Source: PALSA-1296 sp037143335
Lineage (GTDB): Bacteria > Bacteroidota > Ignavibacteria > Palsa-1295
Assembly: GCA_037143335.1 (NCBI GenBank)
Contig: JBAWZA010000003.1
Span: forward strand, 62,001-126,000
DNA: 64,000 bases
Direction of reading: 5' to 3'
Below, piece after piece: positions 1 to 8,399 of this stretch (its first letter is position 1; every line of letters begins with the position of its first letter). Below the pieces are notes generated by a model. The model saw only the letters and a list, made by a program, of their open reading frames with translations. It ran no database searches and was not told the DNA's origin. The position numbers were made by a program, and so were the translations under genes.

Positions 1-1434
1 CAGTGTCTTGAGCCGAAAATCATACCGCGAGATTGGGTGAGACCTTGTGCCAATATTTTTATCCTTGAGCGTCGCACTGGTATGAACTGCGATCAATCTT
101 CCATCGCTCAAAGGAAGAGGATTCCTATAATGTCCTGAATGATTGGGTAGTGGAGACTCTCCTTCTGGTGTTGCGCCAATCGTGGAAGAATCCGTAATAT
201 AATTCAGCTTCATTCGTGAAGGGTCAAGCGAAGGACGACCGTCTAATGAGACAATCTGCCCTGACGCGTGTTGTCCCAATTCCGAAAAATTTATCCCGTA
301 ATATAAACCCGGATTTAAAGGATCTTCAGTGGGGTGAATAAAATTTTGTAAAAATGTTGACTTATTAATTCGGTCCGCTTTGAGATAGTCAAAGTCAACA
401 ACGTTATCATCGTTCGTAACTGCACCTCCGAAATTAGTCGCGAGGTCGTGTCTGCCAACATGATTGAGCGTTTCTTCTGAAGTGCCATCCTCGTTAATTT
501 GCCACGGAAAAAACTCGTTAAAGTTCAAACCTTTCAACACCGACTGACTCAATAAATCCTGACGCATAATCTCAGGTTCAGGGAATAATTCTCTGTAGTA
601 CTTACTATCCGTATTCGGTCTAATTTCGGCAGTAGAGGTTTCATCAACATAAATGAAATTGCCTTTTTTTGTAAGTCCTAAAGCATCGCTGTCTGTATTC
701 GGGTCTGTCGTCAGATGGTCCCACCTGGTAAAGACAACTCTGCCATAACTATCAATGAATGGATTGAATGACCCACTCGGTGAAAACTCCATTTGGAAAA
801 GATCATTCGAAACCGGATCCAGACTCCATAGTCCGGTCGTAGAAGGCAGACCTGCGCCTTCATCGAGAAGCGGGTAAAGATGTGCGTTGCCATCGCGTGG
901 TCTATCCGAAGTAAAGATTATCCTATCATCAGTGCCATAGATTGGACTAACATTATTGTAGTTACTCGGTTGATTCGGAATTTTTGTAATTTTCGGTGTC
1001 TCATTTTCTCCGAAATTTGTCACTTCATAGATCTGCCAAAAGTAGGTGCTATTCTGACCAGCTGAATTTTGTGCCCCGACAACCATGCTGAACAGTGCTT
1101 TTTTTCCATCCCAATGTATTGAGGGTTCGCGAACAGCGATTGCGCCTTCACCTTGCAATCCATCATCACCAAATCCTGCGGTTTTCGTTAAATTTTTTAG
1201 GGTGCCATTTGGATAACGAATATACAGATCGCCTCCGCGACCACAATTAGCCGGATCGGCTGTATGGTTACAACTCACAGATGCTATCGCCTGTGAATCC
1301 CGGGGTATGGGGACTTGCGCAACAAACATAATTGGGTTTGCCAACTTCACAGGCTGAGCATACGTTAACGAGGAGAAAGCCTGGAGGAACAATATCAAAA
1401 TACTGAGCCGCAACATTTGATAATTCTTTGTCAT
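1..1434 (-). CDS. Secreted beta-propeller/cytochrome-type protein, paralogue of next gene (3' end cut by window edge)
   Basis: An open frame runs uninterrupted from an ATG at 1434 to the window edge (478 codons). It begins with a signal peptide (hydrophobic LSILILFLQAF, ending at SLTYAQ). The protein aligns over its whole visible length with the product of the upstream gene: both share PIMFVAQVP, GRGGDL/GRGSDL, SIHW.GKKALFSM, NNVSPIYGTD.RIIFTSDR, PWQINEDGTSEETLNHVGRH and SGQIV.LDGRPS.DPS.MKL. The start codon overlaps the upstream stop as TAATG, so the two are probably translationally coupled. The family is a group of large secreted propeller proteins carrying a CxxCH haem site. The haem and sorting regions of this copy lie outside the window. 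I recall the family being annotated with a hydrazine synthase alpha-subunit-like domain. Substrate unknown. Confidence 0.85.
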   Translation of the reverse strand, partial: MTKNYQMLRLSILILFLQAFSSLTYAQPVKLANPIMFVAQVPIPRDSQAIASVSCNHTADPANCGRGGDLYIRYPNGTLKNLTKTAGFGDDGLQGEGAIAVREPSIHWDGKKALFSMVVGAQNSAGQNSTYFWQIYEVTNFGENETPKITKIPNQPSNYNNVSPIYGTDDRIIFTSDRPRDGNAHLYPLLDEGAGLPSTTGLWSLDPVSNDLFQMEFSPSGSFNPFIDSYGRVVFTRWDHLTTDPNTDSDALGLTKKGNFIYVDETSTAEIRPNTDSKYYRELFPEPEIMRQDLLSQSVLKGLNFNEFFPWQINEDGTSEETLNHVGRHDLATNFGGAVTNDDNVVDFDYLKADRINKSTFLQNFIHPTEDPLNPGLYYGINFSELGQHASGQIVSLDGRPSLDPSRMKLNYITDSSTIGATPEGESPLPNHSGHYRNPLPLSDGRLIAVHTSATLKDKNIGTRSHPISRYDFRLKTL

Positions 1435-4181
1435 TAGTGTAAGACCATTATTTTTCGTTGATTGACAGAAGTCTCCGTGATGATCTGAACCGTATAGAAA
1501 CCCGGTGGATAACTTTTAGCGTCCCAACTCCATTTGAGTGATCCAGCCTCGTAGAACTTATCTGCAACAGTTGCAACTATTTCGCCGAATAAATCCAACA
1601 CCTGAACTTTCACGTTCGAATTTTTCTCAAGCACGAAATCAATTGTGGTTGTCGTGCTAAACGGATTCGGGAAGTTCGAAACGGATTGAATAGTTCTTGG
1701 TGCATCAGGCGGAGCAATCGCCAACTTGCCAGTGGTAAAACTCCAGGTCCCGGAATAGGCAGAGTCTGTGCCGCTAGCGTATGCTAAGACCTTCCAATAA
1801 TATGTCTTCGGTGGGATTAAACCCGACAACGTCAATGTGGTATCGCTTATGTAATCAGATGTAAAAAATGTCGTCGCAAAGTCAGGCAATGTTGATACAA
1901 ATACTCGATACCGATTTGACAGCGGTGAAGAATTCCAAACAAGATTTGTCTCAATCGGAATGTTTGCAGAGGAGTTTGGCGGGGATACAAGTTCAGGTGA
2001 AAGCGGTGCATGAGATTGCTTCCAATATTTCAGCAGAGATCGAAGTGCTTCAGGTTTGTTTTGTGGCGCAGGGTCGGCACTCACTAATGCTTCATCGTTT
2101 GTACCATGACATGAAGCGCAGACTCGAATCTCCCCAGGCTGAGTGGTAATCCAATAACGCTCACGTACAACCGGAGAAAAATTAGAATCACTCAATGCCC
2201 AAGTGAGTGCGCGCCTCGCCGGTACAATAGCGGCATACGAACCATCACTCGAGATATTAATTGAGTAGGAGCGCTCCCCCACTTCCTGATGATTCATTCT
2301 GAAGACTGAGTCGTGGATGTATTGTGGGAGCACTCTACGCCCGGGCGTAGGTAAAGGATTTCCGTTAGTATACCCTCTGATCTGGTCTGCTTGATAATAT
2401 TCAATGTGCGCAACGTCATACACTTTTCCGCGTGCAGAATCACTAACTGTTTCAGAGCCGTGCACTTTGAGATAGTATGGTTGCTGATGATCTGACTTAT
2501 CTCTATGCGTAACATTGCGTGATACTAGTAGTGCAGCGTTTGATCTTCTAAGGGTTTCTCTAAAAGCCGATTCATTTACTCCTTCTTCAGTAAATATCGC
2601 AGACTCCGGCGATGCAAGTGTAGAACTTCTTCGCTGTGGTTTGATTCGTGAGCGCACTTCAACAGGGTCTAATTCCCAAAAAAGTCCTGAATAGGTTACG
2701 AGTGTATCAGGGTCCCAATAACTTACGGTTTTGTAAAAACCTGGCGTGATAGCTGAATCAGCAACCAAGTAATCACCTTGCTTCAACATCGTTTTGATTC
2801 TCAATTCGTACCGAGATAACGGATGGGACCGCATACCTATATTCGAATCTTTATAAGCAACCGGTGTGTGAACTGCAAGTAATCTACCATCGGATAGTAC
2901 AAAGGGATTGCGGTAATGTCCAGAGTTTTCGGGATCAGGTGTCATCGCAGGAGGAGTCGGTGTAACAGTCGAGGGATGCGTGATGTATGTCAGCTTCATC
3001 GCTGATGGGTCAATTGAAGGCCTGCCATCAAGCGTGACTATCTGACCCGTCGAATGCAGATCAACATTAAAAAAACTTATTGCGTAATACTTCCCGGGCG
3101 AGTTCGGGTCCTCGGATAATTGCAACAGATTTTCTGCGGTCACTCCGATATTAACTCTTCCTGATGTGAATGCAGCAAAATCAACTACGTTCGTATCATC
3201 ATTAATTGAGGCTTGAATCGCATTCAGAAGTTCATGCCGGCCGACATGGTTCAAAGTTTCCTCCGATGTCCCATCCTCATTTATTTGCCATGGGAAGAGT
3301 TGATTAAAATTAAGCCCATTCATATTCGTGCCTTTGAGTAGATCACGTCTGTTTGATTGGGGTTCGGGAAAAATTTCCGTCCGACTCTGAGCAATACTTG
3401 TCGAATCGGTTTCATCTGCGAAATTAAAACTTCCGTTATGTGCGTTGCCTAAAATATCTTTATCCGCCAGTTTATCTCGTTGTAGAAGATCCCAGCGAGT
3501 AAATATGACACGATCGTAACTATCAATAAACGGAGTAAATACACCACTCGGAGAAACATTCATTTGAAAAAGATCGCCTGTTACCAAATCAAGACTCCAC
3601 AGACCTGTAACTGCTGGAAAACCAAACTGTTCATCACGAAGCGGATACAAATATGTCAATCCACCTCTTGTTCTATCTGACGTAAAAATGATTCGTTCAT
3701 CAGTCCCATAAATCGGGCTTACATTATTGAAATTTGGCGGTTGATTCGCTACCTTGGTGATGACTGGAGTTTCGTGTTCTCCGAAGTTGGAAATTTCGTA
3801 TATCTGCCAAAGGTACGTTCCTAACTCGCCTTGTGCTGATGAGCCGCCAACAATCATACTAAAGAGTGCTTTCTTGCCTGACCAATGAATTGATGGTTGC
3901 CTAACGGCAATCGCATTTGCTCCTTGCAACCCACTCATTCCATAGCCCGCGGCTTCAGTAAGATTTCGTAGAGTACCGTCAGGATACACTATGCACAGAT
4001 CACTGCCTCTGCCAACGTCAATCATATTTGCTTTATGATTACAGAACACACCCGTTACTGTGGTTGAGTCCAAAGGAACAGGCACTTGCGCGACAAACAT
4101 AATCGGGTTCTTAAGCACTACACGTTGTGCAGATGCTGAAAGAGCGATAAGAATAAGTAAGAATATTACGAAGGCTTTCAT
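1434..4181 (-). CDS. Secreted propeller protein with one c-type haem motif and T9SS sorting domain
   Basis: A 915-residue protein. Residues 1-19 are a signal peptide (MKAFVIFL...SASAQ). About 20-400 is a WD40/PD40-like propeller with repeated IIFTSDR/VIFTRWD strands. A central domain leads to a single haem c motif CASCH at C688-H692. About 735-825 is an Ig/fibronectin-like domain, and the last ~75 residues are a T9SS type A sorting domain (FPNPFSTTT..., ending GFYTVQIITE...KIMVLH). It is expected to be exported to the surface. The core resembles a widespread family of propeller/cytochrome hypothetical proteins that I recall as having a hydrazine synthase alpha middle-domain relative; this is family recall, not proof of hydrazine chemistry. 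The stop overlaps the start of the downstream paralogue by 1 nt. The start is the only ATG giving a signal peptide. Confidence 0.88.
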   Translation of the reverse strand: MKAFVIFLLILIALSASAQRVVLKNPIMFVAQVPVPLDSTTVTGVFCNHKANMIDVGRGSDLCIVYPDGTLRNLTEAAGYGMSGLQGANAIAVRQPSIHWSGKKALFSMIVGGSSAQGELGTYLWQIYEISNFGEHETPVITKVANQPPNFNNVSPIYGTDERIIFTSDRTRGGLTYLYPLRDEQFGFPAVTGLWSLDLVTGDLFQMNVSPSGVFTPFIDSYDRVIFTRWDLLQRDKLADKDILGNAHNGSFNFADETDSTSIAQSRTEIFPEPQSNRRDLLKGTNMNGLNFNQLFPWQINEDGTSEETLNHVGRHELLNAIQASINDDTNVVDFAAFTSGRVNIGVTAENLLQLSEDPNSPGKYYAISFFNVDLHSTGQIVTLDGRPSIDPSAMKLTYITHPSTVTPTPPAMTPDPENSGHYRNPFVLSDGRLLAVHTPVAYKDSNIGMRSHPLSRYELRIKTMLKQGDYLVADSAITPGFYKTVSYWDPDTLVTYSGLFWELDPVEVRSRIKPQRRSSTLASPESAIFTEEGVNESAFRETLRRSNAALLVSRNVTHRDKSDHQQPYYLKVHGSETVSDSARGKVYDVAHIEYYQADQIRGYTNGNPLPTPGRRVLPQYIHDSVFRMNHQEVGERSYSINISSDGSYAAIVPARRALTWALSDSNFSPVVRERYWITTQPGEIRVCASCHGTNDEALVSADPAPQNKPEALRSLLKYWKQSHAPLSPELVSPPNSSANIPIETNLVWNSSPLSNRYRVFVSTLPDFATTFFTSDYISDTTLTLSGLIPPKTYYWKVLAYASGTDSAYSGTWSFTTGKLAIAPPDAPRTIQSVSNFPNPFSTTTTIDFVLEKNSNVKVQVLDLFGEIVATVADKFYEAGSLKWSWDAKSYPPGFYTVQIITETSVNQRKIMVLH

Positions 4182-4385
4182 TCTTGGTTTTCGGACAACA
4201 ATAGTTGACCCGCGCTCTCAACAGACAAGCAGTGAATCATCCACTACCAGAACAGCCATCAAAAGTCGTTTGGTTCGTTTAGAGGAGGCATACCACCATA
4301 TGCTCCGACAGTTATTCGGAGACCTGTCGCTCTTGTTCAGAGCCAAGAACGCCGACTGAACGTCGGCGTACTACAAAAAAAGTAA
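4182..4385. other. Intergenic region between two minus-strand secreted-protein genes
   Basis: 204 nt without a convincing gene. It holds a short inverted repeat around 4302-4320 (CTCCGA/TCGGAG) and the palindrome described at 4349-4369. The plus-strand open frame that crosses it is antisense to the gene below and has no start signals. Confidence 0.5.
4349..4369. repeat. Short palindrome ACGCCGAC-n5-GTCGGCGT
   Basis: Perfect 8-bp arms (4349-4356 and 4362-4369) around a 5-nt loop, followed on the plus strand by ACTAC and a run of A. It lies 17 nt beyond the stop of the 4386-7490 gene, but on that strand no T-tract follows, so it is a poor terminator. The trailing CTAC and the GACT..AAC centre resemble the palindromes at 62758-62777 and 62002-62019, which suggests a dispersed palindromic family. 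Confidence 0.5.
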
Positions 4386-7300
4386 CTAATGTTTTATCAC
4401 CACCATCTTCGTGGCGATAACTCCGCGTGTCTCTAACTTCAGCACGTAAACGCCAGATGGGTATTTTGAGGCATCGAATACTACACTCGTTCTGCCTGTA
4501 CTTACGTCGGACTCGAGAATGCCAGCAATATTTCTACCTAATAAATCGTAAAGTGACAAACTCATTCTTCCTCCATCACTCAGATCGCATGTTATCATCG
4601 CGTTAATATTCATGGGGTTTGGCTGACTTTGAATGCGCAATGTTGGTATGGATTCCGTCTGATTCACGCTCCCAACAAAACCTGTCACTGTAAATTCTCT
4701 AATTTCAGAAATTGGGCTATCGCCACCATCACCAGTGGCTACGACTTTCCAGTAGTACATGCCATCGGCGAGAACACTTTGATACCCGAATGTCGTATCG
4801 GTGATTCCCGAAGTGTTTACCACAGGTACTTGAAAAAGCTTATCTTTACCGATAGTAATTCGATAACTTTTTGCATTAGCAACGCTCTGCCACTTAAAGA
4901 AATAAGGAAGTGCATCTCCGAACGATCCTTTATTCATTGGGCTAATTAAGACCGGAGCTTCTGGGAGCAACACATCCGCATTCTTTGTGCCGAAATGCCA
5001 CACCTCAGACCAAACTCCCGAACCTGCGCTGTTGGTTGCCCTAACCCTCCAGAAATAATTCAAACCCGGCACGAGATTCGTGAGATGAATTGTCGTACCT
5101 TTTACAGCGAGTGAATCGGCAAAGATATTTGCGAAGTTCTGCATCGGTGAAACTTGTACTTCGTAAGTAACCGCCTCTGGGTGAGATTGCCAACTCAAAT
5201 CGGCAACGGTCGTTTGTGTTGTATCTCCATTCTTAGGGAGCAGCAAAGTAACGGCTGAAGGTTTAGTAATTACCGCACTCTTCCCAGCAACCATCATGCC
5301 ATGTCCGAAACTCGACACCCACATTTGCGATGTATCAAGTGGATTAAAAAATACACGCATCGGTTGACGGAACGGATAGCCAGCAACTTGGGAAAATTGC
5401 GGGTTAGCCGATTGTGCATTATTTGTCACCCAAAGCCCTTGCGTCTCTGACGTAAAATACATTGTATTCGGATCACTCGGCGAAAAAGTGCATGAGGTTA
5501 CTCCATCAGGAAACGATTTGAGTTTTGTCCATGTGACACCAGCATCTTTTGTTCGGTATAATCCTCCGAGTCCATTGGCTGAACCGCCCCATCCGCTAAA
5601 GACTCCTGCGTACCATGTATTTTCCGCCACGTCATTTGGATCAACGACCAAATCCCATGTCCAATATTTCATTCCCGCATCAGATCTATCAAGCCAGGTT
5701 GTCCCCCCGTTTGTGCTCAAGAATACTCCGGAACTCGCAGTGAAATTGGTAGTCCTGTGTCCTGAGAATGAAGCAAGTAAATTTCCATTTTTAAGGACTC
5801 TGATACAAAGTGGATGTCCTTCCGTCCGTGGTGGGTTTGTTAACTTTGTCCATGTTGAAGCATTACCTTTATCCAAATCGTGGGTTACGTAAATACCACC
5901 AGATGAACTATTTACAACGCTTGCATAAAGTGTTTTCTGATCGCTCGGATCAGCTGATAACCACGTTACTGGGTGGGAAAAATTATGTAGAATCTGCCAA
6001 CTGAGTCCGTCATCAGTTGACAACAAAATTTTTCCGGACGCGCCATCAATTCTGTTATCTGCAAGCGTTGTGCTCTGATACATATCATGTATGCTTGAGG
6101 TGGCTCCGTAGGTATTCGCGCCAACTTTCAATACGTAGTACATAGAGTTATCACTATGTCCCGTGTAACCGAATCCCCAGGTGGCTCCGCTGTCAGTTGA
6201 AAGTGTCCCTTTTATATCTGAAAAGCAACCAAACATATTTTTTGTACCAAGCCAATTAATTTGCCAACAAGTAGTATTCTCAAGTCCAACACTGTGATAT
6301 GATTTACCTGTTGGAGTTGCATGTCCTGCCGGATTTTGGTCGGCTATTGGAACGTAAGCAGCATGCCAATCGCTTCCGCCATTCGAGGTCAGATGAGCAT
6401 AGCCGAGGTCAGTGATAATTGCATAATTCGGATCGCTTGGCGAGACAGCAAAGCCGAGAGCATATTCGCCGTAGCTCCATGCTCTATCCCCACTTGTCCC
6501 ACTCCATCCAGTAGTGATATTTTGGTTGTTTGTCGTATTAAATACGCTCACCCAATTCGCGCCGCCATCGGTTGTCTTGTAAATTGTCGGGGCGGAATTC
6601 ACAGAGCCACCAGCAACATAGGCAGTGCTTGTATTATTGGTTGCCATTCCTACGAAGAATGGGAAAGTACCTGAAGGCAATCCTGATTTCGCCGATTGCC
6701 ACGCAGTATTTCCCCAGTCAAGTTTGTATATACCCTTGAATGCATCCTTATCAGCACCTGTAATCCCCGCATACACCTGTGAAAGGGTCACGCAGAAAAA
6801 TCGAATCTTATTATTTTCTTTTGCTCCGGCGAAACCGACAATGTATTCAGTAGCAGGAATTCCTGTAATTGGGGCGACTGTAAATGATTTACCACCATCC
6901 GTCGAAGTAAGTAATCCATCATTCGTGCCAACGTAGATATTATCTCCATCAAAAAAAACACCAGCGATATGTAAGCCAGCACTATTATTAACTGCCTGAT
7001 AGCGAGTAAAAAATTGATTGCCGCCATCTGGTGAGGTATAGAGCAGACGGTAATCAGACATGAGTACATGTTGACTATTATTTGGGTCGGCGAATAGTGA
7101 GTACGCACCTCCAGCACTTGCATCATTCGGCAACGGTTTCCACGTAACTCCTCCATCAGTGCTTTTGGTTGGACGCTGAACGTCGCTCCCATTCACGTTC
7201 GCTCCATCTATGGCGTAACGTACATTGTTATTGCAAAATTGTACAGAAGACAATTTCTGGGATTGCACTTTGCGGAAGTCTAACGTAGTCCATGATGCCC

Positions 7301-7490
7301 CAAGATCTGTGGAATGAAAAATTTCACTCATATCACATGAGATATACATCTCATTCGGATCAGTGGGGTTAATCGTCGTGGCAAATAATGCGCCACCACC
7401 ACCCGGACCGCGCGATTCAAAAACTGAAGGTTGCGCAACTGAGGCACGGGTGAGCAATGAAAGTGCGAATATAAAAAATAGGTATTTCAT
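4386..7490 (-). CDS. Secreted Asp-box (VPS10/BNR-like) protein with fibronectin-type domains and T9SS sorting domain
   Basis: About 1034 residues from the ATG at 7490; the in-frame TTG nine bases upstream is unlikely. The signal peptide is MKYLFFIFALSLLTRASVAQ. About ten Asp-box motifs of the form S/T-x-D-x-G-x-x-W follow (for example STDGGVTW, STDGGKSF, TTDGGANW, STDDGLSW, TKDAGVTW), typical of sortilin/BNR-type multi-bladed propellers. Near residues 740-925 are two Ig/fibronectin-like domains (PEAVTYEVQV..., FFKWQSVANAKSYRI). The C-terminus is a T9SS type A sorting domain (QPNPMNINA..., YPSGVYVLKLET...VVIKH). Xyloglucanase- and photosystem-assembly-like proteins use this fold, but I see no glycosidase catalytic signature I can name. 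The role is a surface or secreted protein of unknown ligand. Confidence 0.87.
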   Translation of the reverse strand: MKYLFFIFALSLLTRASVAQPSVFESRGPGGGGALFATTINPTDPNEMYISCDMSEIFHSTDLGASWTTLDFRKVQSQKLSSVQFCNNNVRYAIDGANVNGSDVQRPTKSTDGGVTWKPLPNDASAGGAYSLFADPNNSQHVLMSDYRLLYTSPDGGNQFFTRYQAVNNSAGLHIAGVFFDGDNIYVGTNDGLLTSTDGGKSFTVAPITGIPATEYIVGFAGAKENNKIRFFCVTLSQVYAGITGADKDAFKGIYKLDWGNTAWQSAKSGLPSGTFPFFVGMATNNTSTAYVAGGSVNSAPTIYKTTDGGANWVSVFNTTNNQNITTGWSGTSGDRAWSYGEYALGFAVSPSDPNYAIITDLGYAHLTSNGGSDWHAAYVPIADQNPAGHATPTGKSYHSVGLENTTCWQINWLGTKNMFGCFSDIKGTLSTDSGATWGFGYTGHSDNSMYYVLKVGANTYGATSSIHDMYQSTTLADNRIDGASGKILLSTDDGLSWQILHNFSHPVTWLSADPSDQKTLYASVVNSSSGGIYVTHDLDKGNASTWTKLTNPPRTEGHPLCIRVLKNGNLLASFSGHRTTNFTASSGVFLSTNGGTTWLDRSDAGMKYWTWDLVVDPNDVAENTWYAGVFSGWGGSANGLGGLYRTKDAGVTWTKLKSFPDGVTSCTFSPSDPNTMYFTSETQGLWVTNNAQSANPQFSQVAGYPFRQPMRVFFNPLDTSQMWVSSFGHGMMVAGKSAVITKPSAVTLLLPKNGDTTQTTVADLSWQSHPEAVTYEVQVSPMQNFANIFADSLAVKGTTIHLTNLVPGLNYFWRVRATNSAGSGVWSEVWHFGTKNADVLLPEAPVLISPMNKGSFGDALPYFFKWQSVANAKSYRITIGKDKLFQVPVVNTSGITDTTFGYQSVLADGMYYWKVVATGDGGDSPISEIREFTVTGFVGSVNQTESIPTLRIQSQPNPMNINAMITCDLSDGGRMSLSLYDLLGRNIAGILESDVSTGRTSVVFDASKYPSGVYVLKLETRGVIATKMVVIKH

Positions 7491-7649
7491 AACGAACAAC
7501 GGTTATAGACTTGATAAATGTAATTGCAAACGGAAAGTTACAACACATTTCAGAATCTTACATTCCTAAGGTTTTCTGCATTCGCAGGTTCCGCAGTAGC
7601 TCCGAATTTTGGTAGGAGTTACTTTTCATAGCAATATATGCCCCCAAAA

Positions 7650-7667
7650 CGCAGGCTAAAGTCTGTG
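7650..7667. repeat. Degenerate palindrome with CTAAAG centre
   Basis: CGCAGGCT-AA-AGTCTGTG pairs along its full 8-nt arms if G-T pairs are allowed. A second nested pairing CAGGCTAA (7652-7659) / TTAGCCTG (7677-7684) spans the following bases. The centre CTAAAG is the same as in the perfect palindrome at 62002-62019 while the arm sequence differs, as expected for a structure-conserved palindromic repeat family. It lies in the 279-nt gap between divergent genes. Confidence 0.5.
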
Positions 7668-7689
7668 ACAACAGGGTTAGCCTGTCGGA

Positions 7690-7721
7690 TTTGGATTTCG
7701 CCTAAAAATTGCTTATCTTCG
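7690..7721 (+). promoter_or_regulatory. Bacteroidota-type promoter for the 7770 gene
   Basis: TTTG at 7690-7693 (-33 element), a 20-nt spacer, then TATCTTCG at 7714-7721, one mismatch from the -7 consensus TAnnTTTG. Transcription would begin near 7728 and give a leader of about 40 nt ending in the strong ribosome binding site AGGAGG before the ATG at 7770. Confidence 0.5.
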
Positions 7722-7769
7722 TAGGTGGACATTCGTCCATTTTCACCCGATTACATAGGAGGTTACTAT

Positions 7770-8336
7770 ATGCGAGTTATTATAGCTGGTTTCTTAGGTG
7801 CTATTGTTCTTTTCATTTGGGGATTTATCTCGTGGGCAGTACTGCCGTGGAATGCCCAAACCATGCACACAATACCGAACGAGGATTCTGTGCTCAACAT
7901 GCTCAAAGCCCAACATCTTGAGACAGGACTCTACAGGATTCCGAACGAAATGCGAAAGGATGAAGCGTCGAGAAATGCGGCTTACGAAAAAATGAAAGCA
8001 GGACCGATTGCGATTATTAACTATAGTAACGATGGCATGGACAGTGGAACTTATATGCTCAAAGGGTTCATCGTACTCTTGCTTTCAGCGATAATGGGAG
8101 CATTGCTACTTTCAAAATTGAGCTGGGCGCTCGCTTCGAAATTCTCGGCAAGAGTTCAATACGTGATGATGCTCGGTGTTTTCATCGCCGTTGCTGGAAG
8201 GTTTAGCGATTGGGCTTGGTTTGGTACTTCAACTTCGTTTACAATTGCGGTCGCAATTCAAGACATTATTGGGTGGACACTCGCAGGAATGGTAATCGCT
8301 TGGAGGATGAAGCCAACGATGACAAAGAAAGCGTAG
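7770..8336 (+). CDS. Small four-helix membrane protein of unknown function
   Basis: 188 residues from the ATG at 7770, chosen because AGGAGG sits 7 nt upstream and the first residues (MRVIIAGFLGAIVLFIWGFISW) form a membrane helix; upstream in-frame starts lack this. Three more hydrophobic stretches follow the loop, near residues 97-117, 130-150 and 160-180. A soluble loop between helices 1 and 2 contains MHTIPNEDSV and a GLYRIPN segment. I recall similar unnamed membrane proteins in Bacteroidota and Acidobacteria that share the PNE and WNWYG-like (here WAWFG) motifs, but no function is known to me. It has one of the few strong Shine-Dalgarno sequences in the window and its own promoter, so it is probably monocistronic. 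Confidence 0.8.
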   Translation: MRVIIAGFLGAIVLFIWGFISWAVLPWNAQTMHTIPNEDSVLNMLKAQHLETGLYRIPNEMRKDEASRNAAYEKMKAGPIAIINYSNDGMDSGTYMLKGFIVLLLSAIMGALLLSKLSWALASKFSARVQYVMMLGVFIAVAGRFSDWAWFGTSTSFTIAVAIQDIIGWTLAGMVIAWRMKPTMTKKA

Positions 8337-8352
8337 TCATTCGTGAGTGTTC

Positions 8353-8395
8353 TATCGTCGTTCGTCTTACTCCGTAATGAAGACGAACGACGATA
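8353..8395. terminator. Long perfect inverted repeat between convergent genes
   Basis: Arms TATCGTCGTTCGTCTT (8353-8368) and its exact complement (8380-8395), 16 bp, with an 11-nt loop. It sits between the stop of the 7770 gene (8336) and the stop of typA (8400), so it could end transcripts from both directions. No T-tract follows on either strand, so classical intrinsic termination is uncertain; it may act as a 3' stabilising hairpin. Confidence 0.5.
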
Positions 8396-8399
8396 ATAG

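Noticed and set aside
1434..4181. Anammox-type hydrazine synthase
   Set aside because: Only distant family resemblance of one region is recalled, only one CxxCH is present, and no beta or gamma subunit genes are nearby.
4302..4320. CTCCGA/TCGGAG inverted repeat as a terminator
   Set aside because: Arms are only 6 bp, with no T-tract on the relevant strand.
4060..4359. Plus-strand open frame of 99 codons
   Set aside because: It is antisense to the signal-peptide end of the secreted haem protein and runs into non-coding sequence; no start signal or domain.
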